A DNA stretch of 30,009 nucleotides from contig CAZJDM010000040.1 in NCBI GenBank assembly GCA_964544765.1, positions 1 through 30,009 on the forward strand, in the 5' to 3' direction. A model generated the notes under the pieces. It was given only the letters and a program-made list of their open reading frames with translations, did not search any database and had not been told where the DNA came from. Source of the stretch: CAZJDM01 sp964544765 (GTDB taxonomy: Bacteria > Bdellovibrionota_B > Oligoflexia > CAYFLR01). Position numbers and translations under genes: made by a program. Of the stretch, positions 24,047 through 30,009 are shown piece after piece. Each line of letters opens with the position of its first letter. Position 1 is the first letter of the stretch.

Positions 24047-24667
24047 TTAAATAAATTTATTTAGCTCAATTACTAATTTATGTATTGTAGTTGAAGGATT
24101 GTCCTTTTCTGGATTATGGTTAAGATATTGTTTTAAGAGGTTTTCGGCGTTCCTTATGGCTATTGCTTGTTTATCTATTATTTTATCATAAATTTCATCG
24201 CTATTTTTCTTATACTTTTGTTTTAAATAATTAGTAAGTTTTTCTGCATATAAATCTCTGGAAACTCCAGTGTTGAAATAGCAAAAATGCAGTAAATACC
24301 ATACCTCAAAGGCTTCGTTTGAGAAGGCTACTTTAATGTCATTTGTTTCGGCTAGGACTAATGCTCTATTAATGTTCACTGCCGGGAATGAATCTCTATC
24401 AAAAACACACCATACTTGATCAAATGGATTTTTTTCTTTAATTGCTTGTGTTTTTAGACGGATTGTTTCATTAATAAGACTGTATGTGTTCATGCCGCAA
24501 CCAACAACTTTTACATTTAAAGTTGTTAGTCTGAATGATTTAAAATAATTCGGTTCAGTTTTTTCACCTTCACAAACAATTAAAAATGTTTTTTTAGGGA
24601 AGCCTCGATTTCCAGATTTTCTTTTCTGATGAGGTGATAATTTATGAAATCGAGTTTTCGCATTCAT
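24047..24667 (-). CDS. rloB: RloB-like TOPRIM-fold protein (AbiL/RloAB defence pair)
   Basis: 206-residue RloB-family protein (numbered from the ATG at 24667). It has a basic N-terminus, then FLIVCEGEKTEPNYFKSF, where Glu33 is the TOPRIM acidic residue, VWCVFDRDSFP with Asp90 and Asp92, and the family motif FSNEAFEVWYLLHF. RloB is the presumed nuclease partner of the RloA ATPase in abortive-infection pairs (AbiLii/AbiLi). The frame also allows a TTG at 24679. The ATG at 24667 with GGA 7 nt upstream is preferred. It overlaps the end of rloA by 26 bp, so the two are translationally coupled. Anti-phage activity is inferred from the family. Confidence 0.83.
   Translation of the reverse strand: MNAKTRFHKLSPHQKRKSGNRGFPKKTFLIVCEGEKTEPNYFKSFRLTTLNVKVVGCGMNTYSLINETIRLKTQAIKEKNPFDQVWCVFDRDSFPAVNINRALVLAETNDIKVAFSNEAFEVWYLLHFCYFNTGVSRDLYAEKLTNYLKQKYKKNSDEIYDKIIDKQAIAIRNAENLLKQYLNHNPEKDNPSTTIHKLVIELNKFI
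24048..24063. terminator. Palindrome between convergent genes, possible weak bidirectional terminator
   Basis: TAAATAAATTTATTTA is a perfect 16-bp palindrome just after TTTTTT (24043-24048), at the 3' ends of the CoA-transferase and RloB genes, which are only 15 bp apart. It is all A/T, so the hairpin would be weak. Its position is what suggests transcription end. Confidence 0.3.
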
Positions 24668-25952
24668 CTGGTTTTCCAATAAACAAAGATTCTAGTTGGT
24701 TTGAAATGATAGGAATAGCTCCATATCTTCCTTGCATATAGTGTTTAGCATAAGAAGCATCGTTACGGATTGTTTTATCTTTTTTATATTCCAAAAGAGA
24801 ATATAAATCTGTTTGGCCAAACCTATCTTTTTCTGTAAACCACATTTGATCCCTTCTAAGAAGTCTTTTATCTAAAAGCTTGATGTCATGGGTAGCTACA
24901 ATTAACTGGGCATTTAAATGATTAATTCTTTTTGAATGAAATAATTTGAAAATAAATTGTGTAAGCAAGGGATGCATGCTTGTGTCTAGCTCATCAATTA
25001 CTAAAGTCTTGCCATTCAATAATGCATCAACAATCAAACCTGAATAATTAAACAATTTGTTAGTACCCGCCGATTCTTTTGTAATTAAATCAAATTTCTC
25101 ATAGCCTACAAACTTATTATTCCCATCAAACCTCTTGCGGTCTGTGCTTACATTATAGAAATCTTGGCTTTGAAATTTTTTTCGTAACACTTCGGGTATA
25201 CTTTTAAACAAGCTGGCTTCTTCGTTAAATGGTACCTTTTTCATTTTAAAATCTATAATTCCTGAGTCAGCAATTTTTATAAATTGGTAAATTTTATTTT
25301 TGTAATCCTCGTTTTTTCTCAATAAATTGATTGTATGTCCTCTTAAGTTTACTGGGTCTGTACCTATCAGAACATTAAAGTTATTAAACCATTCTGTAAT
25401 TTTATTTGATTTTTCTCCATTAAACTGTGATACCACAGAAATAAATAGAGCATTCGATCTGGTTTTTCCTTCAATTCCCATGCCTTCTTTAAACTCATTT
25501 GTGTTTAAATCGAATTGGTTTGTGTTCTTCCTAATAAATAGTTTATATTCTTTCTTCTTTTTTGAAAAAAACAGCCATTCATTGTGGATTTTAGATAGAT
25601 CGATTTCAAACCCATATCGATACTTTACACCTTTGTGTATAAATACAATTTCGAAGTAGCTTGGTTTATTTTTTGTAGAGTCACTTAAGCGGAAACTATC
25701 AACCGGAATGATTGAATCTGGTTTAAATTCTGTAAATGAATTTAACACATAGACTTTAAAAAAACCCATTGCTTTTATTAAATTACTTTTCCCGCTTGCA
25801 TTCGCTCCACAAAGCACTGAACTTTTTAAGAGTTTTAGGTCACGACTTACAAATGTATTCTCAGGATGCTCTCTATTCATGCCGGTAATCATACTGAACG
25901 TCACAGGTTCTTTATATGATAAAAAATTCCCTACAGTAAATTGAATTAACAT
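24642..25952 (-). CDS. rloA: RloA-like ABC-type AAA ATPase (defence pair with RloB)
   Basis: 436-residue ATPase of the SMC/ABC-like AAA_15/21 group. The N-terminal strand FTVGNFLSYKEPVTFSM is typical (DNA-repair-like ATPases begin the same way). Walker A CGANASGKSN is at 48-57, a signature-like ESAGTNKLF comes later, then Walker B with D-loop VIDELDTSMHP and the switch histidine in VATHD. It probably senses infection and controls RloB. AAAGGA at 25959-25964 (read on the - strand) lies 6 nt before the ATG. A 25-bp palindrome upstream (26023-26047) may control the pair. It is divergent from the helicase gene across 437 bp. Confidence 0.85.
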   Translation of the reverse strand: MLIQFTVGNFLSYKEPVTFSMITGMNREHPENTFVSRDLKLLKSSVLCGANASGKSNLIKAMGFFKVYVLNSFTEFKPDSIIPVDSFRLSDSTKNKPSYFEIVFIHKGVKYRYGFEIDLSKIHNEWLFFSKKKKEYKLFIRKNTNQFDLNTNEFKEGMGIEGKTRSNALFISVVSQFNGEKSNKITEWFNNFNVLIGTDPVNLRGHTINLLRKNEDYKNKIYQFIKIADSGIIDFKMKKVPFNEEASLFKSIPEVLRKKFQSQDFYNVSTDRKRFDGNNKFVGYEKFDLITKESAGTNKLFNYSGLIVDALLNGKTLVIDELDTSMHPLLTQFIFKLFHSKRINHLNAQLIVATHDIKLLDKRLLRRDQMWFTEKDRFGQTDLYSLLEYKKDKTIRNDASYAKHYMQGRYGAIPIISNQLESLFIGKPDECENSIS

Positions 25953-26389
25953 TTGTTATCCTTTACAGCCAAAAAACAACGTTACTAGATATTTTTTATA
26001 TAAATAAAGACAAAAAAACAAGTATTATGAGAAATTTTCTCATAATAAGGGGAAATTTACAATTGTTTCTTCCAATTTCAATTAAGTAAACAATTATAAT
26101 ATTGTGTTTAAGGTTAGATAATAATTACGGTATTTGTGATTAATATGGATAAAGTAATAATGAACAAAATATGAGCTCTAGATAAACCAAAATGAAGTTG
26201 AAAGCCGTGGAACAAGATCTAAATCATCGTAACTAATTAAAATTATTAAGTTTTGGTTTGCCTTAAATGGTGAATACTCACCTATGCTCACCTTTTACCT
26301 ACCTAATACCACTTTTATAGCGAATTTTAGTGCAAAAAATGGGGAGACTAATCCCCAATCTTCAATTCATCATAAATACTTGAAGTAAG
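25953..26389. other. 437-bp gene-free divergent spacer between rloA and the helicase
   Basis: No open frame of note. It holds the 25-bp palindrome at 26023-26047, a possible rloA -35 (TTGTTT on the - strand, 26016-26021) next to it, and two small hairpins before the helicase: GGTGA/TCACC at 26269-26282 and TGGGGA/TCCCCA at 26340-26357. The rest is AT-rich DNA in which I see nothing further. No tRNA or conserved RNA shape is evident. Confidence 0.6.
26023..26047. promoter_or_regulatory. 25-bp perfect palindrome upstream of rloA (operator candidate)
   Basis: TATTATGAGAAA and its exact reverse complement flank a single central base. It lies 70 bp before the rloA start, next to a possible -35 box on the - strand (TTGTTT, 26016-26021). 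Length and perfect symmetry fit a dimeric repressor site. No regulator gene lies in this accessory region, so the protein that binds would be encoded elsewhere. Confidence 0.55.
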
Positions 26390-29300
26390 GTGACAAACTC
26401 TAATAAAACTTATATAGTCGTCATTCTTACGACGGGTCAAGGGAGCAAAATACTAATGGAAACATCCAAAGGAATTGATGAAAAAATTCATAATATTCTT
26501 GAATACTGGAAGCAATGGGAGTTTTTGAATTTTTTTGATTTGGGCGAGGTCTATAAAGCTGAAAAAGATAAAAGTTTCATTGAAAAGATAGATTCAAGAG
26601 AAGTAAAATCAGAATATCATTGGAATAAGCCGCAAAATTACAAAATTTTCGATTATACACTTTACCTTGGAATAATATCAGAGGATTTAATAGCTGAAGA
26701 ATTATCAACGCGGTTAGAGGAAGAATTTGATTCGGATATTTATAAGAAGCGAAAGCTAAAAGAAACATGTGTGGCCCAAATTAAGTTTCAGGAAGAATGT
26801 GGATATGTGAAAATTTCTTTTTTAGGTATTTCAACCCTTCCTTACGGGGTCACTTATTGTAATCAAAAATCCGATTCAATTATGACTCCAGATTTTAACA
26901 AATTTAAACTATATCAAAGATCCCTAGAAAAGTATTTAAACGAACATGTTGTGAAGGTTTTACGAAAGGTAAAAATGGAAGACTTTTCTTTGATATATAT
27001 CAAGCGCTTGCTTATCAATTGCTTAAGGACAAATCATCTTTCCAACGTAAAAGATGATAATTTTGATATTTGGTTCCCAGAATTTGGATCGTCAAAACAT
27101 ATAGTAGTTAGAAAAGAGAGAAAAACAAATGAAACCTTTTTTAATAAGTTGATTAACTCTTGTTTTATGACAGGTAGATCTCAGACAGGACAGAGCTTAG
27201 TTTCAGTTTATAAAAATATTCTTGATCAATACTCAGATCCAAGATTAGTTAATGCTTCAAAAGCTGAAATGCTCGAGTTGTTAAAACCCTTAAAAACTAA
27301 AAATGAGTTTCATGATCGTTTTAGTGATTTACAAACTTTCATGGATGAATTTATTGCTTACATCTTTGAAATTGACGATATTAGAATAATAAACTCGTTT
27401 TTCCTTGAAGATTTACAGAACTTAACTGAAGAAGAAGAATTGTCATCACTTAAGTGCTATCTGGAAGCCAAAAATCTCAAATTGGATTTATTTTCTGAAG
27501 AGTCGAAGAAAAACATTCAGGAAGTAGTTCGTCCGAAAAATACTCCCTTGGGAAGATGGCCCAGCTCTCCTAAACATAAAATGTCCTTAATGCAACAATA
27601 TGCTATTAATCAATTTTGCTCTAATAAGATAGAAAGAGAAGATTCCATAAGTAATACTTTATTAGCAGTAAATGGCCCCCCTGGAACGGGAAAAACAACT
27701 CTAATTAGAGAAGTTATTGCGGACAAAATAGTTAAACGAGCCACTAAAATAGCAAAGCTTAAGAAACCGTCAGAAGGCTTTACTGAAGATAAAGTTGACT
27801 GTGGAAGTTCTACAATATTTCCTTTGATAAATGAATTGACAGGGTTTGAAATTTTAATTGCTTCATCAAATAATGGTGCAGTTGAAAATATTTCGAAAGA
27901 ACTTCCATTATTGGCCCAGGTTGATCCCTTATATAGAGAAGAGATGGAATTTTATAAACCAGTGGCCAATTTTTTGTTAACTAGAAAAAAAGGAAAACCA
28001 AATCCACCAATTGAAGATATTCCCCAAGATCAGAGAATGTGGGGGATGTTTTCAGCAGCATTAGGAAAATCGGCCAATGTTTTTAACTTCATAGAAAACA
28101 GTGCTGAAAATTTAAATGGTGATTATTTCAATAATTTACCAGAAGATTTACAGAAAATAGAAAAGATTCGTATTCAAAAAGGTCAACAGCTAAACTATTG
28201 GGAATATTTAAAAGAAAGACCTGAGTTGAGCTTCGAAATGGCTAAGAAAGGCTTTTTAAAGACAAAGTCAGAAGTTGAATCTCTAATTAGCAAATATGAA
28301 AAGCATGTTGAAATTTTGAAACCTATTCATGATTTTGATATTGATTTATGTACTGAAAGAATAAAATCTATTTCGACAGAACTTAGTAAATTAAAGAGTG
28401 ATCTTGAAAAGAAAAACCAAGAAAAGAAAGCAATTGAAGAGTGGCTTGACAGGTTTCAACCATCTGTATTTGCTGAGATTATTAATAAGCTTTTTAAGTT
28501 ATCTTCTGTCGTTCGATTTAATAAGAGGTTGGAAGAATACAATCAATTTAATGAAGCCTTTATTGAACTGGTTTTAAAAAAAGAAAAACTCGATAATGAC
28601 CTGAAGAATTTGAAAAATCAAAAAAAGAAGTATGACAAGGCAAAGCAGCTGTACAATAGCTTACCCGAGGAAATTAAAGAGACATTTGTACGTCCAAAAA
28701 TCGACAATGTTCAATGGCAGTTAACTACGCCTTTTCAAACAGAAGAATTAAATCATCTGAGAAATTTATTATTTATTTCGGCACTAAAACTTCAAGAATC
28801 CTTTGTGAGGGAGTCGAAAAAGTTTTATAGCTTTTTAAAGTCAATGAGGCCTATTCTAAGCAATAATACAAATGTCAGTAGTCGTGCATTTCAAATTGGG
28901 ATGGAATATCTTTCATTTTTATTGCCTGTAATCTCTAGTACATTTGCTAGTGTTAGTAGATTTTTTTCAAAAGTGCCTGTTAATTCAGCGAGATTAGGGA
29001 CTCTTATTATAGATGAAGCAGGTCAATCTGTAGCTCAATCGGCGGCAGGTGCTATTTCTCGATTTAAGTCATTCGTAGTTGTTGGCGACCCTAAACAGCT
29101 TGAACCTATAGTTGTTTTACCTGACAATATTAGAAATAAAATAAATAAATTATTTATCCAAAATCATTCTTATTTAAACGATTATGACCCTTCACTTTTT
29201 TCTGTTCAATCCATTGCTGATCGAACTAATGAAATCGGAGCAAAACTAGAAGATCAAAGAGTTGGTATTCCCTTGAGAGTCCATAGACGATGCGCAAAAC

Positions 29301-29839
29301 CTATGTTTTGTATATCTAATGAACTAGCCTATGGAGGGAAGATGATATTTGGGAGTTTCTCTAAACCAGAAAAATCTAGTTGGGTAAATGTTATAGGTGA
29401 GGCCAAAATTAGACAATGGGTTTCTGAGCAAGGTATAGCAGCTATTGATATCCTTGATAACTTATTACAAGTTCACCGTGATATATTTGTTATAAGCCCT
29501 TTTCGGGAAGTGGTAAAAAACTTTAAAAATGATGTTAGAAGGTCAAATATCTTTAGAAAACACGGTCTGACCAATGACTGGTTAGGTCGCATAGGTACTA
29601 TACATACTTTTCAGGGGAAGGAAGCGAGGAGTGTGATAGTGCTTCTTGGTTGTGATGAAAAAACTCGATCTTCGGCCCAGGCTATTGTTAAAGAAAGACC
29701 TAACTTATTAAATGTTGCAGTAACGAGAGCAAAAAGTCAGATTTATATTGTAGGGGATAAAAGTATTTGGTCTGAAATTTTTGGTTTTGATGTAGCTCTA
29801 AAATATTTAACAAACTATCCGAGAATTCTCCATCTATAA
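26390..29839 (+). CDS. Large superfamily 1 helicase (UPF1-like AAA_11/AAA_12)
   Basis: 1149-residue SF1 helicase. An N-terminal region of about 400 residues lacks a known catalytic motif but contains YVKISFLGISTLPYGVTY, seen near the start of similar large bacterial helicases. Walker A NGPPGTGKTT is at 428-437. A long helical, coiled-coil-rich insertion (about 630-790) splits the helicase core. Motif II LIIDEAGQS (Asp875, Glu876), VVGDPKQLEP, TIHTFQGKEA and VAVTRAKSQIYIVGD follow near the C-terminus. It acts on DNA or RNA; which one is not visible. The start is uncertain: GTG 26390 is the only codon giving full length, but ATG 26456 with GGGAG 10 nt upstream is possible. It lies beside rloAB and an IS element, so a defence role is plausible but unproven. 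Confidence 0.8.
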   Translation: MTNSNKTYIVVILTTGQGSKILMETSKGIDEKIHNILEYWKQWEFLNFFDLGEVYKAEKDKSFIEKIDSREVKSEYHWNKPQNYKIFDYTLYLGIISEDLIAEELSTRLEEEFDSDIYKKRKLKETCVAQIKFQEECGYVKISFLGISTLPYGVTYCNQKSDSIMTPDFNKFKLYQRSLEKYLNEHVVKVLRKVKMEDFSLIYIKRLLINCLRTNHLSNVKDDNFDIWFPEFGSSKHIVVRKERKTNETFFNKLINSCFMTGRSQTGQSLVSVYKNILDQYSDPRLVNASKAEMLELLKPLKTKNEFHDRFSDLQTFMDEFIAYIFEIDDIRIINSFFLEDLQNLTEEEELSSLKCYLEAKNLKLDLFSEESKKNIQEVVRPKNTPLGRWPSSPKHKMSLMQQYAINQFCSNKIEREDSISNTLLAVNGPPGTGKTTLIREVIADKIVKRATKIAKLKKPSEGFTEDKVDCGSSTIFPLINELTGFEILIASSNNGAVENISKELPLLAQVDPLYREEMEFYKPVANFLLTRKKGKPNPPIEDIPQDQRMWGMFSAALGKSANVFNFIENSAENLNGDYFNNLPEDLQKIEKIRIQKGQQLNYWEYLKERPELSFEMAKKGFLKTKSEVESLISKYEKHVEILKPIHDFDIDLCTERIKSISTELSKLKSDLEKKNQEKKAIEEWLDRFQPSVFAEIINKLFKLSSVVRFNKRLEEYNQFNEAFIELVLKKEKLDNDLKNLKNQKKKYDKAKQLYNSLPEEIKETFVRPKIDNVQWQLTTPFQTEELNHLRNLLFISALKLQESFVRESKKFYSFLKSMRPILSNNTNVSSRAFQIGMEYLSFLLPVISSTFASVSRFFSKVPVNSARLGTLIIDEAGQSVAQSAAGAISRFKSFVVVGDPKQLEPIVVLPDNIRNKINKLFIQNHSYLNDYDPSLFSVQSIADRTNEIGAKLEDQRVGIPLRVHRRCAKPMFCISNELAYGGKMIFGSFSKPEKSSWVNVIGEAKIRQWVSEQGIAAIDILDNLLQVHRDIFVISPFREVVKNFKNDVRRSNIFRKHGLTNDWLGRIGTIHTFQGKEARSVIVLLGCDEKTRSSAQAIVKERPNLLNVAVTRAKSQIYIVGDKSIWSEIFGFDVALKYLTNYPRILHL

Positions 29840-29861
29840 GCCATTGTGACAACTTTGAGCT

Positions 29862-30009
29862 TTAGGTGGAGATGAATCGGATGCCCTCCCGGCGAGGATT
29901 TTTCTTTCCCTGATTTTCGATATACTTCTTAATAATTTCAATAGAAACTCCACCAGTGCTTAAAAGACAATAAGCCCTGGTCCAAAGTACCGGTTTCCAA
30001 TAATACTGA
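29862..30009 (-). mobile_element. tnpA: C-terminal part of an IS200/IS605-family TnpA transposase (cut by the window edge)
   Basis: On the - strand the frame from 30008 to the stop at 29862-29864 encodes 48 residues: YYWKPVLWTRAYCLLSTGG, then VSIEIIKKYIENQGKKN. The catalytic tyrosine of Y1 HUH transposases (Y in KKYIENQ) and the W-x-R-x-Y-x-x-S-x-G strand before it are present. The N-terminal HUH motif lies beyond the window. Just after the stop, TCAA on the - strand (29855-29858) resembles the right-end cleavage tetranucleotide of IS608-like elements. If so, the element ends about 15 bp after the helicase stop codon. The element's completeness cannot be judged. Confidence 0.85.

Overview
This AT-rich window has strong Shine-Dalgarno sites and tightly packed same-strand operons. 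It comes from an anaerobic bacterium that degrades aromatic acids. The phylum cannot be fixed from the sequence. The key system is a class I (ATP-dependent, Thauera type) benzoyl-CoA reductase with all of its dearomatization pathway genes.

Layout. (1) Positions 1-9824, + strand: glutaryl-CoA dehydrogenase, 6-hydroxycyclohexenecarbonyl-CoA dehydrogenase (had), ring-opening hydrolase (oah/bamA), dienoyl-CoA hydratase (dch), benzoyl-CoA reductase bcrC-bcrB-bcrA-bcrD, and an SDR-family 3-hydroxyacyl-CoA dehydrogenase. (2) 9819-11288, - strand: an AAA ATPase with a C-terminal nuclease-like domain, convergent with the SDR gene. Upstream of it, 11327-11454 holds five copies of an 11-bp motif in alternating orientation. 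(3) 11557-15751, +: 4-hydroxybenzoyl-CoA reductase, hcrC-hcrA-hcrB. (4) 15786-18236: an unrecognised membrane-anchored protein and a MASE3 membrane sensor ending in a Cys-rich tail. (5) 18430-24031, +: thiolase, ketopantoate-reductase-like dehydrogenase, a single-subunit 2-hydroxyacyl-CoA dehydratase/BCR-like protein, its ATPase activator and a family III CoA-transferase. (6) 24047-30009: an accessory region with a RloA/RloB-type defence pair (- strand), a large SF1 helicase (+) and the C-terminal end of an IS200/IS605 transposase at the right edge (- strand).

How the genes work together. HcrCAB would remove the para-hydroxyl of 4-hydroxybenzoyl-CoA to give benzoyl-CoA. BcrCBAD reduces benzoyl-CoA to the cyclic diene, Dch hydrates it, Had oxidises it and Oah opens the ring to 3-hydroxypimeloyl-CoA. 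The SDR and the thiolase can then give glutaryl-CoA plus acetyl-CoA, and glutaryl-CoA dehydrogenase gives crotonyl-CoA. So almost the whole route from 4-hydroxybenzoyl-CoA to crotonyl-CoA is present. The activating CoA ligase and the ferredoxin/electron donor are not in the window. The block at 19667-24031 resembles a second, separate radical dehydratase or double-cubane-type reductase system. It has only one catalytic-type subunit and is the least explained part of the window.
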